Shown: piece after piece, positions 11,579 through 24,318 of the stretch | Layout of the letters: each line of letters begins with the position of its first letter | Position numbering within the stretch: position 1 is the stretch's first letter | Origin: Siphonodentalium dalli | Taxonomy: Eukaryota; Mollusca; Scaphopoda; Gadilida; Siphonodentaliidae | Assembly (NCBI GenBank): GCA_032622095.1 | Contig: CP136065.1 | Coordinates: 92,075,343 to 92,139,342 of the forward strand | Reading direction: 5' to 3' | Length of the DNA stretch: 64,000 nucleotides | The notes under the pieces: model-generated | What the model was told of the DNA's origin: nothing | Seen by the model: only the letters and a program-made list of their open reading frames with translations | Database searches by the model: none | Program-made: the position numbers and the translations under genes

Positions 11579-14500
11579 ATGGCAGATAAGGCTGCCGGCG
11601 TTGAAGCAGCATCGATCAGTGTCCTAAAACGAGCAGTGGAGCTGGATATGGCTGAGAGGTTTGATGAAGCTGTTGTGTGCTATCAAGAAGGACTCCAGTT
11701 ACTGCTGGAGGTTCTAAAAGGTACTTATTAGTATACTGTAATGCCCTAAATAATTGACTCCTTAACCACAGCAGAGCTTTCCGATGAATGGCAACAAGCC
11801 ATATTTCCGACTAAATCCCGAAAAATTACCCAAAATTCTGCTGTGGTTAAGGAGTCGATTATTTAGGGCATTACTGTACTTAAGGTCTATCAGACCGTGA
11901 CGCGAGCTATGTGACTTCTGTGTTGACTCTCAATTAGAACAAACAATATCATTGAGGTATTCACACGGCTTCTCGAGCGGCACCAAACAATCAATCGATC
12001 ACAAGAATAGGAATTGTTCTAATTGAGTGACGCGATCAGAGCGTTTACTTGGAGTGTTTTCGGCTTTTACAATGACAGAGATAGACAAAGTCACCGGGTG
12101 TGGAATCCATAGAACATTACCAAGTTCAAGACTCTGCATCATATAAAACTCCCAAATAGAACATATGGATGGATGGACATTGCGTCCCGTCTACAAGTGA
12201 ATAATTAAATTGGCATTTTATTTTTTATTAGAAGGCAACATAAAGGACTAGTTCAGTGTTATTGGCTCGTGCGTTGGACCAATGATCCCACAGGCCTTGG
12301 GGAAAACTACCACATATACCATATGTGATGACTTGCTGCCAAGTTGCCATTAAAAAAGCAAAACAGAGATGAACCCCCATTGTAGGATGACTGAATTTCC
12401 ACAAGAATATTTTGATGCAGAAATTACGTCGCTCGCATCACCAACTGTATGGGCCTATACACTTTCTTATCATACTTGAATTGAAGGTCTCACTGTAGTG
12501 AACAAATCACCATTGTCATGTCGTCGGTTAATAAGTAGAAATGGCTTGTTGGATGCTTCATATCTGGGGAGAAGGGATCAAAACATGTAAGGTTTTATTC
12601 ATTTTTGTGTTACAATTTACATTCAAATATTAACATACATGTATTTTCTGAAAATGAAATTGAATGATATATGGATCATATGTATCTTTCCTATTAGCAC
12701 TACTTATCAATGCCAAGTTGAAAGACTTTGTTCCTTCTTCTACAGTCGCAAAGCTATTAAAATGTGAATCCTTAGTCACATGATTCATATGTTTTTACAT
12801 ATCTGCAGTTGCATACATACATGTCCATGCACATATAAACATATATATACACATATGTATACATACGTATATATATATCTATTATATATTTTGGAAGATC
12901 TGTCTGTCTGTCTGTGTGTCTGTCTGTAATCGATGGACTCGAAAAACGGCCGACCCGATTTCGATGAAACTTGGTATGTGGGGGTATTTTCGGCCGAGGA
13001 GTGACATGGGCCTATTAATTTGCCCGTGCGAAGTGACTTTGACCTTGAAATCGGGTCATTTCAAGGTCAAACGCCCGAATATCACGGGATTTCGATGAAA
13101 CTTGGTATGTGGGGGTGCTTTCGTACGGGGAGTCTCATAAGCATATTCATTTGCCCGTGCGACGTGCCCTTGACCTTGAAATCGGTCAATTCAAGCTCAA
13201 ATCGCCAATTTTGATGGGATTTCGACGAAATTTTATACATAGGGTTACTTTTGTCCACTGAGTGTTTTGGACGGGTCAAATCGTGACCCCGACTTGACCT
13301 TGACCTTCAAAATGATCAATTCAAGGTCAAATCGGGTAAAACCGGATGGATTTCGACGGACACGTTTGTCGGGTACTTTTGTCCGGGCAGTGTTTTGGAC
13401 TGGTCAAATCGTGACCCCACTTGACCTTCAAAATGGACAATTCAAGGTCAAAGCCCGGACGAAGTCGGGTCACCTTCTAGTATATATATATATATATATA
13501 TACAAATATATGTCTAAGATGTTGTTTTCGACTGTATAATTCTGTTTTAGGTGAGAAGGGTATGGGCATTGTAGAGTTCTGGCTTTTTGTGAATTCTATT
13601 CTCGAGAAATCTTTTTTGGCAATCCTTTTTTCATTCTCTTTTTTGAATGTTCATTTTATTATAAATTTACTATAAGGACATTATCAACCAATTGTGTTGA
13701 TGTCTTGCTGAGATATCTATACTTATAACATGCCAATCAGCCCTCGACCAATGGAAGTTATCTAATGAGGCCCGGTGACCGACCTTTATTTACTGTAAAG
13801 ATCTTTAAGTCATCGCCCCTTCTATCAAACGGTCTGTCGTGATTACAACAAGCCTATGCATTGTATTCGCGGCATACACTTTGATTGACCAATTATGCAC
13901 TCCCGTTCATTCAAACAGGTTATTTCTCTAACGAGGTGAGCATTACTAATATGGGCTGTGATACCATGTTTTGTTACAACAAGCAAATGCAGGGACATCG
14001 CGATATGGAAGACATGGGCGATACGTCATGCCAAAGATATAAACATTAATAATTATATAAAAATTAATTAGAGTAATACCGAGTATACGTCAAACAAAAC
14101 TTCAGATTGGGGGGTATTTGGACGAGTTGCATGGGCATTTGCTTTGTCGGCTGTCCTGAACAGTGGCAAATTTAGTAGCCCCCTCCCCCTCACCAACACA
14201 ATGAACAAATGTAATCAACGACAGACGTTGTACAGCGCAGACAACAACTAACAGATATTTACAGTAAATAAAGGTTGGTAACTGGACCCGATTGAATAAC
14301 TTACATTGGTCGAAAGTTCTGTTTGTGATATTATAAATCCGGCTTGGAATGTATGGAATAAATAATTGCGATATGTAGGAATATTGCACAAAAGACTAGA
14401 AGTGTAGTGTGCTCTCTAATTAATTCACGTTTAGCACAAAAGTAAATTGAAATGTCATGATTCGGCACAAATACAATGCGTTGGACTATCCGGGTGTAAC

Positions 14501-17500
14501 ACCTACCATTGAGTATTGATTGGTATTCACCGGACCAGGTTTATAAGACTGACCACACATTTAATTGGTAAGAGAAACTCATCACTGGTTGTAAGTTTCT
14601 CGGGCTGATTGTGTGTTATAAATATGTCATAAGCACGGCGTCCGATTTATAAGCGAAATAAACACCACGCGCGCCCTCCGGGCACTTGTGATCTTTATTT
14701 CACTTATAAATCGGACGCCGTGCATATAACGTATATTTCTAATTTTCCAAAAACATTTTGTATACCCCACCCAGCTTTATTAGTTGCCGTCATTTGTATA
14801 CAAAAGATTTCTTCCTCGCTAAAACTCTTCATATTAACTTATTTCAGTATGTACTGACAACACAAAAAAGCAAAAGTATAGAGGCAAGATGACGGAATAC
14901 ATGGAAAGGGCAGAGCAGTTAAAAAAACATGTGAAAGAAGAAAAGGAAGGTATGTTTGTCAAATCTTTTATACCTTCCATGATTGGCACTTCCTGATAAT
15001 TTGCAAAAACCCTTTGCCAATGCATTCTCTTATACTATTGGCCTAACAATAGTTACCTTGACCTTGTAATGCGAGGCTCCATATGGGAGAATTGGAAGCT
15101 CTGCGTTATAACGCAATGTACTAATAATATGAATCGTACATGACACGTAGTGGTGTAACCACACACTCTGTGTCTCGAATTTGATTTTTATTGGCAACAT
15201 AATGCTAATAATAATTTATGTAACAGCATGTAAATGCCCCGGTGGAGACAACATGACAAGTATTGTCTGGATTCTGGCTCGCAAAGCCAACATGACGTAA
15301 ATGATGTCATGGACCGTGTCATGACGTCTTCTCTGGTTTTTATGTTTACCCATACCATGTATGGTAAACATAGTGTCGTTGTCCGGATTGACCACTCGTC
15401 GTTCGTCCGTTCGTCCGTCCGTCCGTCTGTCCGTCTGTCCGTCCGTAGACACTTCACGTGTAATGCGATAACTCAAACATTTTCTATCCAATCAGAAGCA
15501 AATTTTGTATATGGGTATATCAGCCCAAAATACAGATCGAGTTCGAATTTGGGTTTGATCCGAGTTTTTGTTACAGAGTTATGGCCATTTTTCTACTTAG
15601 AATTCACACATTCTGCCATAACTCAAACATTTTTTATCTGATTGGAACCAAATTTGGTATGTGAGTTTCACAGCCCAAAATACAGATCTAGTTCGAATAT
15701 GGAGTTATGACCCTTTTTCGAAGAAAAAAATTGAAAAAAAAATTGATTTAAAAAAAAATTGATTTTTAACTTTTATAATAATAATAAAAAAAATGTCATT
15801 GACATTGTCATTTGTTTTCATTTAGATATTGATGATTATGATACAAGTTGATAAAAAGATTTCCAATGTGTCCCTTTAATTTTTTTAAATAATTAAAAAC
15901 AATTATAACCATTATAACTCTGCCAAGGGTACCCCGAATCACCACACCAAATTTGATTAAATAAAGATTCAACAATTAACATCACATGATATTAACAGTA
16001 GACTTGGACATCTGTGCTGCAGAGTTATATCTTCAGATGGTCTGATATCATTATAATTGTTATTGGTTTAATAGAGGTCAGTGTTCAACATAAACAATTC
16101 CTGTGATTTTTTGACAGCTGTGCTATATAATTGATATTAATGGGTCAGTGGTGAGGTTGCTTATCTGTATACTAGGACACATTATTATTGTAAACTTAAA
16201 TTGGACTCTCTTAACCCAAGTATTCCATGTCCAGGGCACACCTACACATTTAACCCACAGACTTGCTGGCTGTGGCGGTTTAGCATTACAGATCCTGTAC
16301 CAGTGCATTCTCTTATATAAATGCCAGTGACCCATAAATTCCAATAATTTGTGTTATGTACATGCATTTGTCTATAATAGTACATAACAGTATACTCTAT
16401 AATTCAACACCAAAACTCTCATTTATCCGATCATATTAAATTTTTATCGCCAAGGGATGGGTTAACATCTGCCGATCGTGATCGGCCTCTCGTCTTTAAG
16501 CTAACTAACAAAATTGGTCTAACTGAAATTTAATAATCTCAAGACAGTTGCTAACTGGAAGTCAAGTGTCAATTTCACCAAAAAAATATGTACACGCCAC
16601 CACAATTTGGCTCATCACTATAGAAAATATACAAAAATATGTATGACATCATCATTCACATGCACCTAAGGTATAAGCACCAACGCGCATTTTGCACGCT
16701 TGTGGTTGCTGTCAATGGTTTAGCACAGATCTTGTCATATCAACTGCCAACACAAGGGAACAATGCAACACAAGCTACTTAACCATTTCTATACTGAATA
16801 GTCATTGGCGAGTAGTTCCATTAGGAAATGTTCAGATAATAAGTTCAACAAACGACTATAGGTTATTATCTGAACATTTCCCTCCAATAAATAATTCTCT
16901 TTCTGCAGTTTTTTTATCTGTCGTCTACTTATTTTTGCCGAACATCCCTCCAGATGAATAATAAACACTTACAATTTATACTTTAATATCTGAATCAGTC
17001 TGAATGGGAGAATCCATTTAGTATGCGGTAATGCCCTAAATAATCGACTCCTTAACCCTTTGGAGAGTATTTGTAACGTCATATACATGACATCATGAGT
17101 AAATTTAACGTCAACGTCATAGCAATGATTATTAACAAGTTTGGGTCAAAAGGGTCCAATAATTTGTTTTAATATGTGTGCATTTTCTGTTAACGTGTGT
17201 TATCATAATCGATTGCGCTTAAACATTTGGGACATTATATTAATCAAAATAACTCATATACAAATCATTTATAAATCAGATGATTTATTGAAATGATGTC
17301 TACATAAATTGACACTTCCTGAAATGACATATATGTCATTCCACTCGTGAACCGCATGGCGACATATATGTCATTCTACTGGCCAAAGGGTTAACCACAG
17401 CAGTATTATGGGTATTTTTTCAGGATTTAGTCGGAAATATGGCTTGTTGCCATTCATCAGAATGCTCTCCGACTAAATCCTGAAAAATTACCCATAATTC

Positions 17501-20500
17501 TGCTGTGGTTAAGGAGTTGTGAGAGCAGACTGACATTATGTTGAAGGAATGAAAATTTGAATATTGACTGTGATGATGGATACTTTCAAATTGTGATAAA
17601 TTGTCAAAATTATCTTACAGGACAACACAGCATTATGTTGATGAAAAATTATGTTTTCTCTTCCAGCAAGTAAGAATCATCAGCAAATACAGATATCCAA
17701 CAATTCCATTGGTCATAGTTATGAGAAACTCTTTGGGAAATATCTCAATGAATTTGTGTCAGAGATAGAGATAGAAGATCCATATGTTCGGTCAAACCAT
17801 CAGGTTGGTTCAAAATAATTGAGTATACATGTATGTGGAAACATTACAGATACATGCTTGCAGCATATTGTAAAAGGTACTCAATCTGATTCGATGGTTT
17901 CCATATCATCAGAATCCAACAACAACAAAATCTTTTGAAATGCCACTTCAGTTATCAGAATCGACTAATTGCCCAAAAATAATGCTAACCAGTCAACTAT
18001 AGTATAAAATTGCCCAAAACCCGTTATTTATCAACATTTTGTTCAACAAAATTTTGCCGGTTTGTCAAATATCTAACACAAAAAAGCCGCTTGATTTTAG
18101 AGTTATCCATCTTATCCGCAATTTGGTCCAAGACCATCTTCTCGTCAACTTTTTACTGGGCCACTAAAAGTATCAGTGGTGAAAAAAAATAGATTTCAAG
18201 AATCAATATCTGATCACTCTGAGCTTTGATGGTTGGGTTCCTCGTCTCGATTCTAATATTTTTTAACCCCGAAGCCAAGGAAGTAGTAATAACTTGCGAG
18301 CGTTAATTCGGATTATGCATCTTTGATTCTAAATTAGAAAATGTATATGTGAACATTGGAGAGAATGGTGTATTTCTTTTATGTCTGTATATTGCAAAAG
18401 TTGCAAAACCATAATGTGTTCATTTCTTTCATAAATCAATACTTTTTACTTTTTATCGAATCATAACTCATTTTCATTATAACTACCATGTTGTTTACAT
18501 AGTTCATAGAGTACATGAGTGTATTTTGCACTCGTCCATGACTCCATGGCTCAAATTCATCCATTTGTTGCATATAATCTGTTAAGTATAATAAGAGATG
18601 GTGCCATAAATGGCAGGATTTAGTGTACAGTCCCCCTTTAATATTGAAGAAAACATTTTTTTTTTTTAAATAATAAAAATAGAGGATATGAAATGAGTGT
18701 TTCTCTCATATGATATTTATGAAACGAGTCTAAGAATTTTCAGTTTTCTCGAGCCTCTGGCGAGAGAAAACTGAAAATTCGTGATGAGTTTCATAAATAT
18801 CATATGAGAGAAACACGAATTACATATTCTATTTATCATATGACACCTATAAATTGATTATGAATGTCCAAAACGCACACAAATCACTAAATAGCTACAT
18901 GTATATGACATCGGCAGCAAAAGGTTAATGTGACGTCACTTCATTGCACCGGAACCCCAATTACACCTGGTGAACTAGCAGAAATAATATGCACGCGAAG
19001 ATATAGTGCGCTATTCTGTTCTCAGTTTGTGACATTATATCATATGTTTATTAGATAAATACGAATTACATATTCTATTTATCGTATAACAATGTCCAAA
19101 ACTATATATTTCAAGATTATAATTGCGAGAATTTCGGCATCGCGTTGATTCGTGTATTTGTGCGCAGAGATGCGGCTCGGCCCCCGGCTGCCATTCAGCC
19201 AATCAGAACACACTTTTTGTCAACAAACCAATCAAATTATCGGAAGGTGATATGAATTAGTAATTGATATGAAATTGATTTATTACATAGTTTCCAACGT
19301 AAATAATGATTGAGTCATATGATAATATATATTATTAAACCATTGTCTGTCTGTTGAACTCTTTGTATGAACATCCCAGTGTAAATTGTTCACCACTGGG
19401 AGCTTACAAACGACCATGTGAATTCTTCAATGATTTTTATTTGTTCTAACTCAGAAATCACAGATGATGTTGCACTAGCAACATTGGCAGCAGTCACAGC
19501 ACTCGCAACACTATAAGGATCTTAACTTATGCTTTCCTTTGTAGATTTATAACCTATTGAGATTCTGTGAGCTAGTTGTCAAATCAAAAACAAGAGTTAA
19601 AAGGATTCATCTAAAGACAAGTACAGATGATGTAGGTTTGTTTATATTTTTGTATTTGCTAATCTATTAACAAGGTACTAGTAGTCAGATCACAACAACT
19701 GATTATAATTGTAGTTCATGTTGAATATTTGTTAAATGCATTCTGATTTGTCTAGAACTGCTAACTTTAGTTCACTAAATTAACCCTCTGGGGACCAAGT
19801 CTGAGTTTAGAGTGCCTGTCATTTGCAGAATGAGGTCCACAGAGGGTGAATTTAGAGATGCTATCCCAGATAGCGGGCTAACATCACTATATTCACCCTC
19901 TGTGGACCTCATTCTGCTTAGGCCTTATCTCTGGAAAGTTACTTTATTATAAAATTTCTATAGAAACATCTTCACATAGATTCTATTTATTTTTTAGTTG
20001 AATTTCTCTATATCCCCAAATTGGAAGATGACACATTGCATAATCGAGGTTCCCAATGGGTGCACATCACAATATTCACTATTTGGCAACTTCCATCGGA
20101 GTCTATGTCTCCCATAGCAGATATGGTCATGCAGAATGAGATCAACAGAGGGTAAATTTGGTGATGCTAGCCTGCTATGCTGGATAATATCACTAAATTC
20201 ACCCTCTGGGGACCTCATTCTGCAAATGAAAGGTACTAAACTCAGTCTTGCTGGGGACCTCATTCTGCAAATGTCCAGCACCATATTTTTGAGACCTGAG
20301 AGCAGCGCATAGAACCATACTTGATACAGAGTTTAACCATGAACAACAGCAATACAAACTGAAGCTGGAACTGACCACAGTAATTTAACACTTTCATGAC
20401 TGGTGCAGCATTATAGATCCTGTGCCAGTGCATTCTCTTATAAATGCAAGTCTCCCATAGGGAGCCTTATTTATTATAAGAAAATTTACTGGCTTACAAG

Positions 20501-23332
20501 GTCAAGGTAAATACTGTTAGGCCAATGCATTATCTTATATATGCGAGACACCCTATGGGCAACTTGCATATATAAGATAATGCATTGGCACAGGGTTTTT
20601 CGCAAAATTTCAGGAAAGATTCTAAGGCTACGATTCAGTCATTCTAAAACAGCAGGAGAATGATAAGTCAGAGCAATGCATTGAACCATGTGATAGCTCT
20701 CTGCGGAATAACAGAAGAACACATGTAAGATAATAATAACAGGAAATAATGTTACACCACAATTAAGAACATCAGTGGCATGAGAGGTTTTAGACTATGT
20801 GGGGAACGAATGAATATACTGGTACTAATATTGTGAAGCTCTTCATTTTCAAACATCCCTACCATATATGACTTAACCGTTTCATGATTGGAACTTCCTG
20901 AAATATTGCGAAAACCCTCTGCCAATGCATTCTCTTATATATGTGAGTCTTCCATAGGGAGCCTCACATATTTAAGAGAATGCATTGGTCTAACACTATT
21001 TATGTTGATCATGTAAGCCAGCACATTCTCTTATATATGCGAGGCTCCCTGTAGGAGACTCACATATATAAGAGACTGCACTGGCACAGGATCTTTAATG
21101 CTGCACAAGTACAACTCCATCATGTCATGAAAGGGTTAATATTGGCACACATGTTAAATTTATTTTCAGGACCCACAGTCTCAATCAGTTCAGAAGGATA
21201 AGCTCAGTAAACTGGCTGAGAATGTAAAGAAGCACGATATTCAATTGAGCGTTAGTTACTCTCACACGCTACATGATAGAGAAATTAGGTTTGTTGTTTT
21301 TTATAATCTTGACGTTATGCATAAGACCTGAATTTAATTTATATCCACTCTACAAGTAATCTTTGAAGTCTTCTACTGCCGAAGGATCAGAAGTTCTTGT
21401 ATTATACCTTGTAGCACCCCTTACTGTATAACATGTGTAGGTGATTTGGTTGTACTGGGTACTGTAATTGATGCACTCCTGGAGATATATACAATGTTGA
21501 CCAAAAACAATTGACTAAAATGAAAGAAATGTATGGTATAGGCCAAGAAAAACTTCTTAAATTAGTCAGAGGAATTTTCATTCCTTTTTTTTTCACTGCA
21601 CTTGTAAGCTTGGATTATGCCTTCTGTTGATGGTACCAACATGTAGCATTGTCTTTTGATTCTGTAAGATTGGAAAATATAAGATAGGAGAGTTACTTGA
21701 TTTTACCAAAACTATCTACTCATTCATGACGACAAAATATCCAACTTACCATCAACAATGGTCTGATGTTTGAAATATGATACAGTAAATGACTGTTTTA
21801 TGACATGTATACAACATTTTGGTACAATCTGTATAATACATATTATATATAGATATTATTGGCTATAAGTATGACATAAGGCTTATTATTAGCTCATCTT
21901 GACAAAGTCAAGTTTGAGCTATTGCCATTGGTTCTGCTTCTGTCTGTTCATGAACAATTTGCTTTAACACACCCTACAGTTCACATCTTTCATCCGATCA
22001 TCACCAAACTTCATATAGATCTTCGGTGTGACCTCTAGATTGGAGCCAAAGATCTGTTCCGAAATTTGTAAAAAAAACATTGCCATCAGCAGCCATCTTG
22101 GATTTAAAATTTGAATCTATTGGGTCATCCTTCAGGCTATCTTCGGGGTGACCTCTAGAAAGGAGCCATAGATTTTTTCTGAAATTTGTTGAAAAACATG
22201 GCCTCCAACAGACATCTTGGATTTCAAATTTTAGTTCATTGGCACGCACTCATGCTGCATTATTGGAGAATTGTTTTGAAAATTAATATGCTTGTTTAGG
22301 ATCACCTTTAGATTGAACGATTTTTTATGAAAAACATGGCCCCCGGCAGCCACCTTTGATTATACTCTTTGCATGACAAAATCCTTTGACAAACCTTACA
22401 GACCACATCTCCCATTCAATCATCACCAAACTTCATAAGGATCTTTTGGGTGACTACTAGATTGGAGCCATCAAATTTTTCCCGAATTTCGTTGAATTTG
22501 GATTTTACTCTTTGCTTGACAAAATCCCTTGGCACAACCTACAGGCCACATCCCCCATCCAATTGTCACAAAACTTCATATGGATCTTCTGAGTGAGCAC
22601 TAGATGGGAGCCATCAGATATTTCCAAATTTAGTTGAAAAAACAATGTCATTTTTTATTTTATTCTTTGCATGACTTAATCCTTCCCCATACCCTACAGG
22701 TCACATCCCTAATCCAATTGTCACTAAATACTTCATATGGATCTTTGGGATGACCCCTAGATGGGAGCCATCAATTTTTTTGCAAATTTGTTATTTATTG
22801 GAGGAATGTTTTAAAATTGTACATCCATGTTAAGGATTACTTCTAGATGGGAGATATCAAATTTGAACGATATTCAATCAACAAACATGGGAGCCAACTT
22901 GGATTTTACTCTTTGAGTCACTAAATACTATGGCATGCCCAAATGCCAATATTTACATCTCATTTATGACAAACATCATACAGCTTTTTGGGTTCATCTC
23001 TGGTATTATTTAAACTTTCCACATTCCTAATCGGTCCATTGACTGTAATGTATGACATTATCCCCTCTCCAAGTTGGGCTACAGTGTCATTGACTTTCAT
23101 TGTGTATCACCAGTGGTTCTTCTGATAATGTGATCTTTATTTTATGTGTTTTATTGTTTCTAACAGGTTGAGTAGTGGATGGATGATAAAGATAGGAAGA
23201 GGACTCGACATTTACAAAGGAGTTGATAAATATGCCATCGGATTTTGTGACTTTGATCTCCGACCATGTCATGAGACTACTGTGGATATCTTCCATAAGA
23301 AGTATACAAAAGCAGACCAGCCTAATACATGA
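11579..23332 (+). CDS. MITD1: MITD1, MIT domain-containing protein 1, six exons
   Basis: MITD1 binds ESCRT-III (CHMP) tails and stabilises the midbody in cytokinesis. Exons are 11579-11720, 14848-14949, 17667-17803, 19545-19631, 21170-21288 and 23167-23332 (142, 102, 137, 87, 119 and 166 bp). All junctions are GT-AG, phases match, and the total is 250 aa plus TGA, against about 249 aa in human. The N-terminal MIT domain (residues 1 to about 85) reads [20 protein letters not shown], then [14 protein letters not shown] and [17 protein letters not shown]. The C-terminal phospholipase-D-like domain (about 90-245) has [46 protein letters not shown] and [20 protein letters not shown]. This domain is non-catalytic in known MITD1. 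The start ATG is the first of the conserved exon. Introns are loaded with MITEs and tandem-core elements. Confidence 0.96.
11736..11876. mobile_element. family B MITE: TA-flanked, nearly perfect palindrome
   Basis: Bounded by TA|CTGTAATGCCCTAAATAAT and ATTTAGGGCATTACTG|TA. Arms carry CTTAACCACAGCAGA and TCTGCTGTGGTTAAGG. The TA target and CAGTAATGCCC-type ends fit a Tc1/mariner-derived MITE. It lies 15 bp inside MITD1 intron 1. 11877-12890 (rest of the intron's first part) shows nothing I recognise. Confidence 0.8.
12893..13505 (+). repeat. tandem-core element: (TCTG)n head, four ~130-bp monomers
   Basis: A (TCTG)n stretch at 12899-12929 is followed by monomers anchored at GATTTCGATGAAACTTGG (about 12957, 13088), then degraded at about 13218 and 13348. 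Each carries TTGACCTTGAAATCGG/TCAAGGTCAAA. It ends with GTCGGGTCACCTTCTAG and (TA)n (13482-13502). The layout matches the elements at 15343, 28619 and 50217. It is in MITD1 intron 1. 13506-14630 shows no recognised feature. Confidence 0.75.
14633..14723. repeat. 30-bp near-perfect stem hairpin
   Basis: The arm at 14633-14662, beginning GCACGGCGTCCGATTTATAA, pairs with 14694-14723 with one mismatch. The GC-rich loop contains CGCGCGCCCTCCGGGC. It is in MITD1 intron 1, about 125 bp before exon 2. Confidence 0.75.
14972..15092. mobile_element. family A MITE fragment
   Basis: ACCTTCCATGATTGG, GCCAATGCATTCTCTTATA, AGTTACCTTGACCTTGTAA and GCGAGGCTCCATATGGGAG are all family A pieces, collapsed and missing the right end. 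It begins about 22 bp after MITD1 exon 2. Confidence 0.65.
15343..15740 (+). repeat. tandem-core element: hairpin head, (TCCG)n, two ~147-bp monomers
   Basis: The head TTTACCCATACCATGTATGG folds back to GGTAAAC (15343-15370). (TCCG/TCTG)n follows at 15401-15446. Monomers start at GCGATAACTCAAACATTTT (about 15466) and CCATAACTCAAACATTTTTT (about 15614), each with AAATTTGGTATGTGAG-like and GAGTTATGGCC motifs. A diverged relative with the same head lies at 49431-49930. In MITD1 intron 2; 15741-16265 is A-rich with no recognised feature. Confidence 0.75.
16266..16331. mobile_element. family A MITE fragment
   Basis: TTTAGCATTACAGATCCTG followed by CCAGTGCATTCTCTTATATA is the left part of family A, abruptly closed by ATGCCAGTG. 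The remainder of 16332-16820 has no recognised feature. Confidence 0.6.
16824..16881. repeat. 19-bp perfect-stem hairpin
   Basis: GGAAATGTTCAGATAATAA (16824-16842) pairs perfectly with 16863-16881 around a 20-base loop. In MITD1 intron 2. Confidence 0.7.
17025..17518. mobile_element. family B MITE carrying a nested TTAA MITE
   Basis: The left arm starts GGTAATGCCCTAAATAATCG and the right arm ends CTGCTGTGGTTAAGGAG, with the outer right tip lost. The left arm is split at its CC-TTAA-CCACAG site by a nested element (17056-17390). The central palindrome contains GCTTGTTGCCATTCATC. Confidence 0.8.
17056..17390. mobile_element. nested TTAA MITE (family N) inside family B
   Basis: The body starts CCCTTTGGAGAG and ends GGCCAAAGGG, flanked by TTAA on both sides (17052-17055, 17391-17394). 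The interior has ACGTCATATACATGAC, ACGTCAACGTCATAGC and two copies of CGACATATATGTC-like palindromes. The CCC ends and TTAA target are piggyBac-like. The same family occurs at 48929-49247. Confidence 0.85.
17872..18324. mobile_element. ~450-bp TIR element (family P), copy 1
   Basis: The left end AAAGGTACTCAATCTGATTC and the right end (complement) AAAGATGCATAATCCGAATT are similar inverted termini. The complete inverted-orientation relative is at 24670-25139 and a left-end fragment at 24194-24318. Shared internal segments include CAGAATCGA.TAATT and GATCACTCTGAGCTTT. No coding capacity. In MITD1 intron 3. Confidence 0.7.
18463..18652. repeat. half copy of the 5100-5402 foldback
   Basis: CATTTTCATTATAACTACC, CATGTTGTTTACATAGTTCA, GTGTATTTTGCACTCGTCC and GGATTTAGTGTACAGT match the right half of the element at 5100-5402. 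Confidence 0.65.
18697..19097. repeat. long hairpin plus direct repeat, MITD1 intron 3
   Basis: A hairpin at 18697-18816 has arms GTGTTTCTCTCATATGATAT.. and ..ATATCATATGAGAGAAACAC, with an inner stem TTTTCAGTTTTCTC/GAGAAAACTGAAAA. Next to it, ACGAATTACATATTCTATTT occurs at about 18814 and again at about 19061, each followed by ATC(A/G)TAT and AATGTCCAAAAC. 19098-19544 has no other recognised feature. Confidence 0.65.
19785..20300. mobile_element. double-hairpin MITE (family C)
   Basis: Hairpin 1 has arms CAGAATGAGGTCCACAGAGG and CCTCTGTGGACCTCATTCTG (19826-19918). A middle segment (TTATAAAATTTCTATAGAAA, CATAATCGAGGTTCCCAATG) is followed by hairpin 2 (about 20134-20226). The outer ends (CTGAGTTTAGAGTGCCTGTC / inverted ACTAAACTCAG) are the family's terminal repeat. 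In MITD1 intron 4. Confidence 0.75.
20389..20617. mobile_element. family A MITE, right terminus lost
   Basis: TTAA (20385-20388) then CACTTTCATGACTGG. Both hairpins are present (CCAGTGCATTCTCTTATA, then CCAATGCATTATCTTATATA with its complement). The right end stops at TTTCAGGAAAG without the terminal repeat. Confidence 0.75.
20877..21135. mobile_element. family A MITE, complete, TTAA both sides
   Basis: TTAA (20873-20876) then CCGTTTCATGATTGG, and CATGTCATGAAAGGG then TTAA (21136-21139). It has two palindromes with tips GAGTCTTCCATAGGGAGCC and GAGGCTCCCTGTAGGAGAC. It ends 34 bp before MITD1 exon 5. Confidence 0.85.
21893..23106 (+). mobile_element. old tandem-core element of the 50217 family, MITD1 intron 5
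   Basis: The head AGCTCATCTTGACAAAGTCA folds to AAGTTTGAGCT, followed by ATTGCCATTGGTTCTG. Diverged monomers follow with CAGCAGCCATCTTGGATTT, CACCAAACTTCATATAGATC and ACTCTTTGCATGAC. The tail CCACATTCCTAATCGGTCCA, then AAGTTGGGCTACAGTG, matches the tails at about 51905, 55100 and 59950. It fills most of the intron. 21289-21892 shows nothing else. Confidence 0.8.
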
Positions 23333-23359
23333 ACCAAGCTTCCATTTTCTAGTTCTTGT

Positions 23360-23470
23360 TTGGCAAGTTGACAGTTGGTGGAATGAGGTCCCGAGAGGGT
23401 GAATTTAGTGGGCTAGCATCACTAAATTGTAAATTTACCCTCTGGGGATCGCGCCATGTATTGAGGCCTG
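23360..23470. mobile_element. family C fragment downstream of MITD1
   Basis: GAATGAGGTCCCGAGAGGGTG and an inverted TTTACCCTCTGGGGATCG flank a short loop, ending TTGAGGCCTGAC. 23471-24193 has no recognised feature apart from a C-run near 23834. Confidence 0.65.
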
Positions 23471-24193
23471 ACGGACAGACACCAACTACATCAATTGATG
23501 TGTCTCAACTCTGAATATTGTACCATTCTTCAAGCCATGTATATACAGTGTTTCAATTAAGAGGTGGCTCAATAGTCAAAATACTTGAAGAGAATTCTGC
23601 CAACGTTATTGCTATGCTTGCGTGGCATGGTCTGTTGAATACCATCTTTAAAGGCCTACATAGTGTTCAGGTCACCAATTTTTTTTTTTTATAGTGCCTT
23701 GATATATGGTTTTAATAACAATCTATGCCATAAAATTTGATTCAAATACTATAATTCATCACCATTTGAAACGTCGGTGTCTCAGAAGGTGCCCATGGAG
23801 AAATTGAAAACAGCTGAAATCATAAAAAGATTCCCCCCCCCTGTCATGGCTCCCAGAATGCAACAGAATTCAAACTAAAAATGTATATTCAATGGAAGGG
23901 GAATAACTCTATCTTTAAAATATAGTTATTCCCATTCCATTGAAAATAATATACTTTGCACAACAAAACCAGATGAAACTTAAGCACAAAAACACGTCGG
24001 TAACTCAACAAAAACAAAGTGTTTATTACAACGGATAAGTTGATAATACAATGTTCGGATCTTCCGCTTTCAAATGTAATATGGCATATATTGTATATAT
24101 GTGATCTGGGGGTTCGAAAATTAAGTGAGGCACATTCATACTCGATGGTGGTACAATTGAAGTCTTCCAGTGAATTGGATGAGTATGTATGTG

Positions 24194-24318
24194 TTTAAAG
24201 GTACACAATCCGATTCGATGGTCCTGTATCATCATATTCCAACAACATTTCTTCAAAAGACGATTTAGTTATCAGAATCGATTAATTACCTACAAATAAT
24301 GCTAACCACTGTCAACGC
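24194..24318. mobile_element. family P left-end fragment
   Basis: GTTTAAAGGTACACAATCCG through TCAGAATCGATTAATTACC and AATGCTAACCACTG matches the left part of family P. It is truncated where family C begins. Confidence 0.65.

Noticed and set aside
14102-14389. Minus-strand 95-codon frame in MITD1 intron 1
   Set aside because: No domain, no splice partners, and composition like the surrounding intron.
15188-15491. Frames rich in [10 protein letters not shown]-type repeats
   Set aside because: They arise from the (TCCG)n/(TCTG)n microsatellite head of a repeat element.
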